Source: an uncultured Flavobacteriaceae bacterium (GTDB taxonomy: Bacteria > Bacteroidota > Bacteroidia > Flavobacteriales > Flavobacteriaceae). Taken from it: a stretch of DNA of 63,902 bases. Both the position numbers and the translations under genes were made by a program. The DNA lies in contig CANMSB010000030.1 of assembly GCA_947500445.1 (NCBI GenBank), positions 1-63,902 of the forward strand. Direction: 5' to 3'. The notes under the pieces were generated by a model. The model was not told where the DNA came from and made no database searches. It was given only the letters and a program-made list of their open reading frames with translations. Below are positions 35,802 through 44,981 of the stretch, one piece after another. Every line of letters begins with the position of its first letter. The first letter of the stretch is position 1.

Positions 35802-37625
35802 TTATAGTTGTTCATCGAGGGTGTCCCACCAGAATTTTTTAAGTAGTATGGCGCAAACGGCAAAAATGCCCAAACAGATCAGCAGCGGGGTGTATTCCCT
35901 TAGGACCAGGTAAAGCGGAATGATTACCAACAAGGTCTGTGCCGCGGTCCCTACAAAAATGTTGAACATGTCTTTTTTGAATTTTTTGTTTTCTACGAAA
36001 GTGGGGTCTTCCGCTACTACCTTATCGTGTATCGGCTTCCAAAAGCCCCATGGACGTGTTCGTTTATAAAACTCCATTAATTTTTTTTCGTCGGTCGGCC
36101 CTGCGGTATAGGTGCCTATGATACACCCTAATGTGGTAATCAAAAGCAGCAAGGGAAAGAGGTGTAGTTCCAAGGTTTCCTTGAACACTAACGGAAAGAG
36201 AACGGCAGGCACCAGTCCGGATAGCATTCCCCAGAAATAGCCTTCGCCGTTAAAACGCCACCAGTGCCATTTTAGGATGTTGGAAACGATATAGCCGCCC
36301 CATAGTGCGGATACGATCCATTGGGTAATGGAGTTGACGTCCTTTACAAAAAAACCGAGTACGATGCTCACCACCACCACAACGATACCACTGGTGTAGT
36401 TCATGGCGCTGATCTGTTTGGGACTGGCATCCTTCTTGTTGCGGAGGTAAATATCATTGACCAGATATGCCTGTGCAGCGTTAAGGGTGCCCGCAAAAGT
36501 GGACATGAACGCGGCCAATAGTCCTGCAAGCAACAGTCCCATAAGGCCTACCGGTACAAATTGACTGATGGCCGAAGGTAGGATCTGTTCAAAATCGATC
36601 GCTCCGGCGCGTTGAAGATCCAGTTGGTCATAGAACAGCAGCCCCAATACGGCAAACCCTCCGATCATCAGGTACCGTGCGGGCATTAAGGCCAAGGACA
36701 CAAAACCGCTCATTTTCGCCGCTTCCTTGGGCGATTTTGTCGATAATATCTTTTGCATATCATAGTTCGGTGCGGGACCTGCGATACTGGAAAGCAACCC
36801 TTTGAACACGCAGAGCATAAAAAATATTCCAAACAGGGAGAATCCGTCCGAAGCGATCTTTTCGTTTACTTCACTGATAATGCCCGTCCAATCGATATCG
36901 AGCTGCCAACCGAAAAAGGGATCCATCCAGCCCTCTGGCAAGGTCATGCTATGCTCTCCCATGGCGCTCCAGGCGATAAAGGCAATGGCAAAAGCCGATA
37001 CCGTCATAATGGTAAATTGCAATAGATCGGTCCATACAATGCCCGACATGCCTCCCAAAACGGAGTAGAAAACGGCGAAGCAGGTAAAAACCGTACCATA
37101 GAAATGCGGTACGTACTGTGGTGCAATATCAAAAGGAATATAGGCGCCGATTACTTCCCACGGCAAAAATATTTCAACGAACTTGCCCAATCCAATAAAA
37201 CCGTAGGCCAAAAAACCAAGGCAACTGACGATGGCAAAAATGACCACTACGGTATGCGACCGGCGACCGCCCTTGCCCTCACCAAAACGAAAGAAAATCC
37301 ATTCAGCCCCGGTGGTGACATTACTGCGCCGTAGCCAGGCCGATAGGTAGACCATTAGGAATACTTGATTGAATACGGGCCATAACCAAGGGATCCAAAT
37401 ACTTTTTAATCCGTATACAAAGGTTATCGTAACGAGCCACATGGTGCCCGAAATGTCGAACATTCCGGAAGCATTACTAAGGCCCAACATATACCAAGGG
37501 ATGGATTTGCCCCCTAAAAGGTAGTCGTCCTTACTCCGTTGTGCCCGTTTTCTAAGTACCAGCCCAATGATAACTGTAGCTGCCAGATATGCCAAAATAA
37601 TTAAGATGTCTACAGTTTTAAGCAT
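35802..37625 (-). CDS. Sodium:solute symporter (SSS family), likely oligosaccharide importer
   Basis: The 607-residue inner-membrane protein has about 13-14 hydrophobic helices. It starts with DILIILAYLAATVIIGLVLRK, has GGKSIPWYMLGLSNASGMFDISG in helix 2 and GLLLAGLLAAFMSTFAGTLNAAQAYLVNDIY in the region of the SSS sodium site (S-T-F-A-G-T-L-N). Family members bring sugars in with sodium. Directly coupled to GH130, it most likely imports mannobiose or mannosylglucose. It is divergent from an AraC regulator. Confidence 0.9.
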   Translation of the reverse strand: MLKTVDILIILAYLAATVIIGLVLRKRAQRSKDDYLLGGKSIPWYMLGLSNASGMFDISGTMWLVTITFVYGLKSIWIPWLWPVFNQVFLMVYLSAWLRRSNVTTGAEWIFFRFGEGKGGRRSHTVVVIFAIVSCLGFLAYGFIGLGKFVEIFLPWEVIGAYIPFDIAPQYVPHFYGTVFTCFAVFYSVLGGMSGIVWTDLLQFTIMTVSAFAIAFIAWSAMGEHSMTLPEGWMDPFFGWQLDIDWTGIISEVNEKIASDGFSLFGIFFMLCVFKGLLSSIAGPAPNYDMQKILSTKSPKEAAKMSGFVSLALMPARYLMIGGFAVLGLLFYDQLDLQRAGAIDFEQILPSAISQFVPVGLMGLLLAGLLAAFMSTFAGTLNAAQAYLVNDIYLRNKKDASPKQISAMNYTSGIVVVVVSIVLGFFVKDVNSITQWIVSALWGGYIVSNILKWHWWRFNGEGYFWGMLSGLVPAVLFPLVFKETLELHLFPLLLLITTLGCIIGTYTAGPTDEKKLMEFYKRTRPWGFWKPIHDKVVAEDPTFVENKKFKKDMFNIFVGTAAQTLLVIIPLYLVLREYTPLLICLGIFAVCAILLKKFWWDTLDEQL

Positions 37626-37804
37626 ACGATTTTGTCTTATAAGAAAGATTGATATATAAAAAAGTGAAACAGAATTGTGACAAAACTCCGTATTTGGCTT
37701 CTTATGTCCTTCATTAATTGTTCAAATGTAAAATATTTGTTAATATTGTGCCGACTATATTTTGTCAAAAAAAATACAAAAAACAGCATATTTAACACGA
37801 AAAA

Positions 37805-38683
37805 ATGGACATTCTAAAAAAAATCCATCGGGAAATTACGCCATTGTCCAATGAGGATAGTTTTTTGGTCTTTGATAGGACCAAGGACTTTTTTGATTTT
37901 CCCATCCATTTTCACCCCGAAATGGAACTCAACTTTATTTCCAATGGGGAAGGGGTACAGCGTATTGTTGGGGACAGTATAGAAGAGATTACGAACGTAG
38001 AGTTGGTATTGGTTGGACCAAGCCTGTATCACGGTTGGGAACAAAACCGTTGTGATAACAAAAACATCAGGGAAGTGACCATCCAATTTCATAACGACCT
38101 TTTTGATAACGCCTTTCTGAGACGAAGTATTATGAAACCGCTAAGAGATCTGTTCGACCGGTCGGTGCACGGCATCCTATTTTCAGAAGAGGTCGCACTG
38201 CAGTTACAGCCTCGTTTGTTCAAAGTTTCCAAATTGGACGGTATCGACTATTTTATGGAGCTATTGTCCATTTTGTTCGATTTGGCGAATTCCAGGAACC
38301 AGCGTTTGTTGTCCACTTCCACCATACATCTGGAAAATTTTGAGAACAGCGAGAAGATAAAGACGCTGTACGATTTTGTTCAGGAAAACTATGCCTCCAA
38401 GATCACTTTAGGGCAAGTTTCGGAATTATTGAACATGAGTAATGTGTCGTTTAATCGTTTCATCAAAAAAAGGACGGGTAAAACTTTTGTCGAATATTTG
38501 AACGATGTACGTATCGGTTATGCCTCTCGTTGGCTGATCGAGAAAGACCTCAGTATCTCGGAAATCGCCTTTATGTGCGGTTTTAACAGCATTGCAAATT
38601 TTAACCGGGTATTCCGAAAAAGCAAGGGAAGAACCCCCACCCGGTATCGTGAAGATTTTTCGGGCATTCAAAGGGTATTATAA
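37805..38683 (+). CDS. AraC family transcriptional regulator (cupin + HTH)
   Basis: The 292-residue protein has an N-terminal cupin-like sensor (DFPIHFHPEMELNFISNGEG, then GPSLYHGWEQN) and two C-terminal HTH motifs (KITLGQVSELLNMSNVSFNR and ISEIAFMCGFNSIANFNRVF, then GRTPTRYR). It is divergent from the symporter/GH130 operon with a 179-bp gap and is a likely activator of it in response to an imported sugar. In the gap, TTTG (37736) and TATATTTTG (37756) form a weak promoter candidate for this gene. The second AraC gene starts right at its stop. Confidence 0.9.
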   Translation: MDILKKIHREITPLSNEDSFLVFDRTKDFFDFPIHFHPEMELNFISNGEGVQRIVGDSIEEITNVELVLVGPSLYHGWEQNRCDNKNIREVTIQFHNDLFDNAFLRRSIMKPLRDLFDRSVHGILFSEEVALQLQPRLFKVSKLDGIDYFMELLSILFDLANSRNQRLLSTSTIHLENFENSEKIKTLYDFVQENYASKITLGQVSELLNMSNVSFNRFIKKRTGKTFVEYLNDVRIGYASRWLIEKDLSISEIAFMCGFNSIANFNRVFRKSKGRTPTRYREDFSGIQRVL

Positions 38684-39547
38684 ATGCTTTTGCCCATGGA
38701 ACGCGTCGGAACCCTTTTTGAACTTGAACATTTTTTGGAGGGTTCCGATCGGTTTCATTTTTCCAAGAACCGCTTATCGGCCGAAACGGACCTGGCGTAC
38801 CACAGGCATGACTACTTTGAACTTTTTTGGGTCTCCGAGGGGAAGGGGCACCACCTTTTGAACGGAAAAACCTATCGGTTGGCAAAGGGGGACCTCCTGT
38901 TCATGAGGCCTGGGGATTCGCATACCTTTTCTTTTGATGCGCCATCGGATTTTGTGTTGATCTACAACCTTGCTTTTTTTCCAAAGGATGTCTCCTGCTT
39001 TCAGGAACGTTACCTTCAAAACAAGGTGGAGTATTTTTGGACGACCGAAGCGCGGCCGCAGCAACTTAAGGCCGACGAAGTCCAATTAAAAACGCTTTCA
39101 AATCGTGCCGATGAGTTGTTGGGAGCTCCCCGATCACTGTTCTATTTGGATAACTTGTTGTTGTATCTGTTCGACCTTATGGTGTTTTCGAATAGCCCCG
39201 ACAACCTGGCCCCATTTTGGTTAAAGCAGGCAATCGGTGCATTTAACGCCGAACCGACGGGAAAAGCATATCAAGAGGGGGTAGCTGCATTTTTAGCGTT
39301 GTGCGGTCGTTCGAATGCACATGTCAACCGGTCATTGGGTGCTTTTTATGGGCAGAACGTTACGAATTTTGTGAACGGACTACGGCTTCGAAGGGCAAAG
39401 CAAGCGCTGACGGCAACGAACAAAGGGATCAAAGAGATCGCTTTTGACCTCGGGTTTAACGATGTCAACTATTTTCACAAACTGTTCAAGGCGGCCAATG
39501 GGTTGAGCCCCAATGCTTACCGTAACAAAAAGACCATCGTTTTCTGA
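38684..39547 (+). CDS. AraC family transcriptional regulator, second of a pair
   Basis: The 287-residue protein has an N-terminal cupin sensor (AYHRHDYFELFWVSEGKGHH, RPGDSHTF) and a C-terminal AraC HTH (IKEIAFDLGFNDVNYFHKLF, NGLSPNAYR). The start may be the ATG at 38684, touching the previous stop, or the ATG at 38696. It is only distantly like the first regulator, so it is not a recent duplicate. Cotranscription with it is clear. The target could be the downstream phytanoyl-CoA dioxygenase/GMC genes, or the symporter operon; the sequence does not decide. Confidence 0.88.
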   Translation: MLLPMERVGTLFELEHFLEGSDRFHFSKNRLSAETDLAYHRHDYFELFWVSEGKGHHLLNGKTYRLAKGDLLFMRPGDSHTFSFDAPSDFVLIYNLAFFPKDVSCFQERYLQNKVEYFWTTEARPQQLKADEVQLKTLSNRADELLGAPRSLFYLDNLLLYLFDLMVFSNSPDNLAPFWLKQAIGAFNAEPTGKAYQEGVAAFLALCGRSNAHVNRSLGAFYGQNVTNFVNGLRLRRAKQALTATNKGIKEIAFDLGFNDVNYFHKLFKAANGLSPNAYRNKKTIVF

Positions 39548-39653
39548 CCAATACGCGTACAGTACTATAAATGTGCGATGCACGCCAGAAAGTCTCCATT
39601 TTTGGCTGAAAATACCCCCTTATCTTTGTACCCGCAATCGTAAACAACAACAC

Positions 39654-40409
39654 ATGGCTACTACAACACAAAAGGGACTATCGGAAAAGGAACGACAATT
39701 TTATCGGGACCAGGGATACCTATTAACGGAACGGCCCTTGTTCGGAAACTCCGAATTTGAACGATTGCATGCTATTTTTGAAGAACACCTGTCCAATAAA
39801 GGGGCATTGGGCGCAGATGAATTGGATGTTCCCCATTTTAAGGATGCCCGCCTGTTCGATTTTTTAATGGCCGATTCCGTATTGGAGGTAGTAGGTTCGC
39901 TCATCGGACCCAATATTGGGCTTTGGAGCAGTCATTTTATCTGTAAGGAGCCTATGGTCGGTAAGCGTACCCCATGGCATGAGGACAGTGCTTATTGGGA
40001 AGGACGTTTTGATAGTTTTGACAAGGTGGTTACGGTATGGCTGGCAATCGACCCTTCCTTTAAGGAAAACGGTTGTATGGGAGTAGTGCCCGGAACCCAT
40101 AAAAATGGATTTTCGGAGTACAAGGAAATCGATGGTAGTACCGCTACCTTCGATACCGAGATCAAAATGACTGTAAACGATGCCGATGTGGTATGGTTCG
40201 AACTGGAACAAGGGCATTATTCCCTGCATGACTCTCGGATCATACACGGTGCCAATGCCAACAAAAGTTCCCATAGAAGAACCGGCTACACGATGCGTTA
40301 TTTTAGCACCGACCTCATTTTAAATAGGGAACACCCCGGTAATAAAACCCATAAAATATACCACTGCTGCGGGGAAAACAAGGGCAACAACCCGTTGATT
40401 TACCTATAA
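39654..40409 (+). CDS. Phytanoyl-CoA dioxygenase (PhyH) family Fe(II)/2-oxoglutarate oxygenase
   Basis: The 251-residue cytosolic protein has the iron facial triad: H-x-D in PWHEDSAYW and the distal His in HDSRIIHGANANKSSHRR, whose following Arg would bind 2-oxoglutarate. The start at 39654 is chosen over an open frame from 39513 that overlaps the previous gene. PhyH family members hydroxylate or demethylate small molecules; sugar-related targets are known only loosely. Lying between regulators and the GMC dehydrogenase operon, it may act on a modified sugar, but this is inference. Confidence 0.87.
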   Translation: MATTTQKGLSEKERQFYRDQGYLLTERPLFGNSEFERLHAIFEEHLSNKGALGADELDVPHFKDARLFDFLMADSVLEVVGSLIGPNIGLWSSHFICKEPMVGKRTPWHEDSAYWEGRFDSFDKVVTVWLAIDPSFKENGCMGVVPGTHKNGFSEYKEIDGSTATFDTEIKMTVNDADVVWFELEQGHYSLHDSRIIHGANANKSSHRRTGYTMRYFSTDLILNREHPGNKTHKIYHCCGENKGNNPLIYL

Positions 40410-40641
40410 CTTACAGCGACTTTTTTTAAAAAAAATCCAAACAGCGCCGTTGCCGTTGCAATTAAAGTGACAGGTAGCCGCAAAATCGAAATGGACCGAC
40501 CTCGCTATTCCCTAAATTGTCGGAAACGATGTTATCCCTTTTTGAAAAAGGCGTAAAAGAATTCCCAAATCTTTAAGACCGACCCATGCTTATGAAGGCA
40601 AAATTGTGGTCTTTTTTCACTTTTTTTTTGTAAAATCCCCC
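40410..40641. other. Intergenic stretch before the terminator
   Basis: AT-rich with homopolymer runs. No gene, promoter or repeat that I can support. Confidence 0.4.
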
Positions 40642-40670
40642 AAGGCCGATTTTTAATCGGCCTTTTTTTA
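40642..40670 (+). terminator. Intrinsic terminator before the GMC operon
   Basis: A perfect 10-bp stem AAGGCCGATT/AATCGGCCTT with a TTT loop runs into a T-run. It lies 230 bp past the PhyH gene and separates it from the GMC operon. Confidence 0.85.
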
Positions 40671-40761
40671 TTTATTGGGTTCCGATATGATAAAATTGTA
40701 CATTCCTTTTCCGTTAAAAGCAGTAACTTATTGCCATTAAAAACCAGTGTAAAAACAGATT

Positions 40762-42483
40762 ATGCAGATAAAAGAATCTTCCGAAGTATTCGACGTGATT
40801 ATCGTAGGTTCGGGTGCGGGCGGTGGAATGGCCACAAAACAGTTGGCGGACGCAGGCTTGAAGGTTGCGGTGGTGGAAGCGGGACCCTTTTTCGATCCGG
40901 CGGACCCTAAGACCATGACGCAGCTGAAATGGTCATATGAATCGCCTAGGCGCGGTGCGAATACCGATCGCGTGTTCGGGGAATGGGACATGGCCTATGG
41001 CGGATGGGAAGTAGAAGGGGAGCCTTATACCCAAGAAGAAGGCACCGATTTTTGGTGGTACCGTTCCCGAATGTTGGGAGGCCGTACGAACCACTGGGGA
41101 CGCATTTCCCTTCGTTTCGGACCAAAGGATTTTAAAGGGAAGACCAGGGATGGCCATGGTGACGATTGGCCGATCGGTTACGACGATATCAAACCCTATT
41201 ATGATAAGGTGGATAAGCTCATTGGTGTTTTCGGAACCAATGAAGGTTTGGAGAACGATCCCGATGGCTTTTTCTTGCCACCGCCAAAACCACGGTTACA
41301 CGAACTGTTTTATATCGAAGGGGCAAAAAAGTCCGGTATTCCCGTAATTCCGGGTAGAATGTCCATGTTGACCAAAAAAATCAACGAGGACCGGGGCGTT
41401 TGTTTTTATTGCGGACAGTGCAGCAGGTCTTGTCAGGTATACGCGGATTTCTCTTCGGGGAGCTGTCTTATATTCCCGGCCCAAAAAAGCGGGGGACAGG
41501 TCAAACTCTTTGTCAATTCCATGGTCCGTGAAGTGCTCACCAACGAGGAAGGCAAGGCTACAGGAGTCTCTTATATCAGCAAGGACGATCGAAAAGAATA
41601 TAAATTAAGGGGTAAAGTCGTTGTTTTGGCGGCATCCGCCTGTAGTTCGGCGCGAATTTTGCTCAATTCAAAAAGCAAACAACATCCCAACGGTTTAGGA
41701 AACAGTAGCAACCTGGTGGGGAAATACCTGCATGATTCTACCGGATCGAGCGCCATGGGATTTATTCCGGCATTGATGAACCGCGATGTGTCCTATAACG
41801 AAGATGGGGTCGGTGGACTGCACGTATATTCTCCTTGGTGGGGCGATAACAGTAAGTTGGACTTCCCCAGGGGGTACCATATTGAAATGTGGGGAGGAAT
41901 GGGCATGCCCAGTTATGGTTTCTCATGGAACCCCAGTGAGTTCAATAAGTTCTTTGGACTGAAAGTAGGTGGTTACGGGGAATCGATACGTACCGATGTG
42001 AAAAAGTACTATGGGTCGGTCATCGGACTGGCCGGTAGGGGAGAGGGTATCGCCAGAAAAGAAAACTATTGCGAAATCGACCCGACCACTGTTGACGAGT
42101 TTGGTATTCCCGTATTAAAATTCAATTACCAATGGTCCGATTTTGAGGTCAAGCAGGCGAAACATATGCAAGACACTTTTGAAGAGGTAATTCATAATAT
42201 GGGCGGGCACCCACTGGGCGAAAAACCCGGTAAAGAGGAAAGCTATGGTCTTGAGGCACCGGGAAAGATCATTCACGAAGTGGGAACCACCCGTATGGGC
42301 GACGACCCCAAAACATCGGTGACCAACAAATTCAACCAACTGCACGATGTGGATAACGTTTTTATCGTTGATGCCGGACCATTCGTATCCCAGGCCGATA
42401 AAAACTGTACCTGGACCATTATGGCGCTGTCCTGGAGGGCATCGGATTATATTATCGAGCAGTTGAAACAACAAAACATCTAA
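40762..42483 (+). CDS. GMC family FAD-dependent sugar dehydrogenase, large subunit
   Basis: The 573-residue flavoprotein has the FAD dinucleotide fold DVIIVGSGAGGGMA (11-24), GGRTNHWGRISLR, a four-cysteine cluster CFYCGQCSRSC (Cys 214, 217, 220, 224) that probably binds an Fe-S cluster, and the C-terminal active-site block GTTRMGDDP and FIVDAGPF. It has no signal of its own; the small subunit next to it has a Tat signal, so co-export as a complex is expected, as in fructose and glucoside dehydrogenases. It oxidises a sugar hydroxyl, plausibly C3 of a glycoside. Confidence 0.9.
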   Translation: MQIKESSEVFDVIIVGSGAGGGMATKQLADAGLKVAVVEAGPFFDPADPKTMTQLKWSYESPRRGANTDRVFGEWDMAYGGWEVEGEPYTQEEGTDFWWYRSRMLGGRTNHWGRISLRFGPKDFKGKTRDGHGDDWPIGYDDIKPYYDKVDKLIGVFGTNEGLENDPDGFFLPPPKPRLHELFYIEGAKKSGIPVIPGRMSMLTKKINEDRGVCFYCGQCSRSCQVYADFSSGSCLIFPAQKSGGQVKLFVNSMVREVLTNEEGKATGVSYISKDDRKEYKLRGKVVVLAASACSSARILLNSKSKQHPNGLGNSSNLVGKYLHDSTGSSAMGFIPALMNRDVSYNEDGVGGLHVYSPWWGDNSKLDFPRGYHIEMWGGMGMPSYGFSWNPSEFNKFFGLKVGGYGESIRTDVKKYYGSVIGLAGRGEGIARKENYCEIDPTTVDEFGIPVLKFNYQWSDFEVKQAKHMQDTFEEVIHNMGGHPLGEKPGKEESYGLEAPGKIIHEVGTTRMGDDPKTSVTNKFNQLHDVDNVFIVDAGPFVSQADKNCTWTIMALSWRASDYIIEQLKQQNI

Positions 42484-42488
42484 CGACA

Positions 42489-43208
42489 ATGGATAGAAGA
42501 AAAAGTATACAGACCCTTATTCTTGGTGCAGGTGCCGCTGGCTTGGCCATGCACGGCTGTAAAACCGAAGGGGAAAATGTCCCGACCGAAGAAAAGATCA
42601 CCGAAGGTGCGGAAAAGTATTTCGGGCGTACCCCAAAGGAGTTGGAGCGAATTGAAAAGCTAAATGCCGAACAACTCTTCAACGCACACGAAATGGAGAC
42701 CATTGCGGTACTGAGTACGATCATTCTGCCACCAAAGGAACCCCATGGGGGGCCAATAGAGGCAGGTGTTCCGGAATTCGTAGAATTTATGGGCAAAGAT
42801 CTTCCCGTTATGCAGACTACCCTTTTGGGAGGGCTTATGTGGCTCGATCATAAAACCAATACGGACTTTGGTACCGAATTTAAGAGCGCTACCATCGAAC
42901 AACAAAAATCCATTTTGGATACCATTGCCTATCACGATGTGGAAGTTCCCTTAGAGGAACAGGCCCTGGAAATCCAGTTTTTTCATTTGATGCGGGGGCT
43001 TACGGTATCAGGATACTACAGTTCAAAAGTGGGTATTGCCGACCTCGGCTATAAAGGCAACCAGCCCAATGTTTGGGACGGGGTACCGCAGGAAGTTTTG
43101 GACAAGCACGGTATTGCCTATGACCCGGAATGGGTGGCAAAATGTATAGACCACAGCAAACGGGGCGTTATTGCGGAATGGGACGATGAAGGGAATTTGC
43201 TTACCTGA
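42489..43208 (+). CDS. Gluconate 2-dehydrogenase subunit 3 family protein (Tat-exported small subunit)
   Basis: The 239-residue protein has a twin-arginine start (DRRKSIQTLILGAGAAGLAM), and a cysteine at HGCKTE may serve as a lipid anchor. The mature part is helical, with NAHEMETIAVLSTIILPP and FHLMRGLTVSGYYSS, typical of the gamma subunit that pairs with GMC dehydrogenases. It starts 6 bp after the large-subunit gene. Its role is to carry the FAD subunit through the Tat pathway and support electron transfer. No cytochrome subunit is encoded beside it. Confidence 0.9.
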   Translation: MDRRKSIQTLILGAGAAGLAMHGCKTEGENVPTEEKITEGAEKYFGRTPKELERIEKLNAEQLFNAHEMETIAVLSTIILPPKEPHGGPIEAGVPEFVEFMGKDLPVMQTTLLGGLMWLDHKTNTDFGTEFKSATIEQQKSILDTIAYHDVEVPLEEQALEIQFFHLMRGLTVSGYYSSKVGIADLGYKGNQPNVWDGVPQEVLDKHGIAYDPEWVAKCIDHSKRGVIAEWDDEGNLLT

Positions 43209-43267
43209 ACGAAACAAGGCCGACACCATACATTTTAAAATAAACAATACACGAAATTAACGATAAC

Positions 43268-44854
43268 ATGAAAAAATTCTTATTCATCCCGCTAACGCTA
43301 CTTTTTACCCTCGGGGCAAATGCGCAGGAAATCGGGTTGCAATTGTATAGTCTAAGGAACCAATTTAAGACCGATGTTCCGGGAACCCTAAAGATGGTCA
43401 GCGATTGGGGCATTACCAAAATTGAGGCAAAAGACACTTATGGAATGTCCGAAGCCGATTTTAAGGCCTTGTTGGCGCAAAACGAACTCGATATGGTCAG
43501 CATGGGCGCCGATTTTGACGCCTTGAAGGAGCATCCTGAAAAAGTAATGGAAAGAGCAAAACGTTTTGGAGTGAAATATGTCATGTGCGCATGGGTGCCG
43601 CATGAAGAAAACAAGTGGGCCTTTGCCGAAACCAAGGAAGCCACCGAAGTGTTCAACAGGGCCGGGAAATTGATGCAGGAAAATGGGATTACTTTTGTAT
43701 ACCACCCGCACGGTTATGAATTCAGTGCTTGGGAAGACGGCACCTTGTTCGATTATATGGCGCAGCATGCGACCCACTTCACCTTTGAGCTTGATGTTTT
43801 TTGGGCACAGCACGGAGGTGCCGATCCATTGGCGCTCATGAAAAAATACCCTTCAAAATTTACCCTGATGCACTTAAAGGATATGGAAAAAGGAGTTGAG
43901 GGTAACCATTCCGGTCATGAAGATGTTGAGACCAATGTGGTTTTGGGACAAGGGCAGATCGATATCGCCGGAACGGTAGCAGAGGCCAAAAAATTGGGTA
44001 TCGAATACCTCTTTATCGAAGACGAATCGTCTCGCGTGGTAGAACAGGTGCCGCAGAGTTTGGCGTATTTGAAAACGCTGAACGAAACCAAAATAGGGAT
44101 ACAGCTATACAGCTTGCGCAACGAATTCCCCAAGGACGTACCAGGTACCTTTGCCAAAATCAAGGAATGGGGTATCCATTATCTGGAAGATGGTAATGAC
44201 GGCACTTATGGGTATCCGATGGAGGAGTACAAGGCCATGATCGCCGAAAACGATTTGAAGATGGTCAGCGTAAGTGCGCCCTTTGAGGAGTTAAAGGACA
44301 GTCCCGAGACCGTATTGGCAAGGGCAAAGAATTATGGTTCCAAATACGTGGTCTGTTTTTGGATTCCACATAATGGTACCGATTTTACCTTGGAGGATAC
44401 CGAAAAGGCCATAAAAGTGTTCAATACCGCCGGAGCATTTTTGGCCAAGGAAGGAGTCCAGTTGATGTACCACCCCCATGGCTATGAGTTTAGGCCGTAT
44501 GAAGGGGCTACCCTAATGGACCACATGGTAAAACAGTCCGAACATTTCGACTTTGAAATGGATGTATATTGGTTTGCACTTCCCGGTGAAGATCCCGTGG
44601 CGTGGCTCCAACGGTACCCGAACGAATTTAAGCTGATGCACCTTAAAGACTGCGAAAAGGGTGTCGGTGTTAGCCATACCGGAGAGTCCGATGTTGAAAA
44701 TAATGTGGTCTTAGGTTCCGGTCAAGTAAATATTTCAGGGGTCGTAGCGGAAGCTAAAAAATTGGGACTGGAGTATTTGTTCATAGAGGATGAATCGTCC
44801 CGCGTGGTCGATCAAGTCCCTAAAAGTGTGGAGTACTTAAAAAACTTGGAATAG
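43268..44854 (+). CDS. Secreted tandem TIM-barrel sugar isomerase/epimerase (two AP-endonuclease-2-like domains)
   Basis: The 528-residue protein has a signal peptide (LIPLTLL-type core ending GANAQ) and two full homologous domains. Residues 20-273 open with EIGLQLYSLRNQFKTDVPGT; residues 276-528 open with IGIQLYSLRNEFPKDVPGT. Both keep the family's likely metal and substrate residues in order: VYHPHGYEF / MYHPHGYEF, FELDVFW / FEMDVYW, LMHLKDMEKG / LMHLKDCEKG, and LFIEDESSRVV in each. Single-domain relatives act on sugars including 3-keto-glycosides. It is the third gene of the GMC operon (60-bp gap). Confidence 0.93.
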   Translation: MKKFLFIPLTLLFTLGANAQEIGLQLYSLRNQFKTDVPGTLKMVSDWGITKIEAKDTYGMSEADFKALLAQNELDMVSMGADFDALKEHPEKVMERAKRFGVKYVMCAWVPHEENKWAFAETKEATEVFNRAGKLMQENGITFVYHPHGYEFSAWEDGTLFDYMAQHATHFTFELDVFWAQHGGADPLALMKKYPSKFTLMHLKDMEKGVEGNHSGHEDVETNVVLGQGQIDIAGTVAEAKKLGIEYLFIEDESSRVVEQVPQSLAYLKTLNETKIGIQLYSLRNEFPKDVPGTFAKIKEWGIHYLEDGNDGTYGYPMEEYKAMIAENDLKMVSVSAPFEELKDSPETVLARAKNYGSKYVVCFWIPHNGTDFTLEDTEKAIKVFNTAGAFLAKEGVQLMYHPHGYEFRPYEGATLMDHMVKQSEHFDFEMDVYWFALPGEDPVAWLQRYPNEFKLMHLKDCEKGVGVSHTGESDVENNVVLGSGQVNISGVVAEAKKLGLEYLFIEDESSRVVDQVPKSVEYLKNLE

Positions 44855-44940
44855 CGGTCCGTAACCTGCCATAATTTTAAAAGTGTTGTCTTCGAAAAGA
44901 GGCAACGCTTCTAATTTTTTATAGTAGCGACCCGTTAATA

Positions 44941-44966
44941 ATACCATTATAACGTTAAAATGGTAT
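44941..44966. repeat. End-only palindromic remnant of the dispersed repeat
   Basis: A 26-bp near-perfect palindrome (two arms of 13, 12 of 13 paired) made of ATACCATT-W-TAAC and its complement. These are the outer ends of the repeat family joined head to head without the centre. It ends 15 bp before the start codon of a sulfatase gene, so it lies in that gene's leader or promoter. Confidence 0.6.
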
Positions 44967-44981
44967 ACTAAAAAGTTGGTA

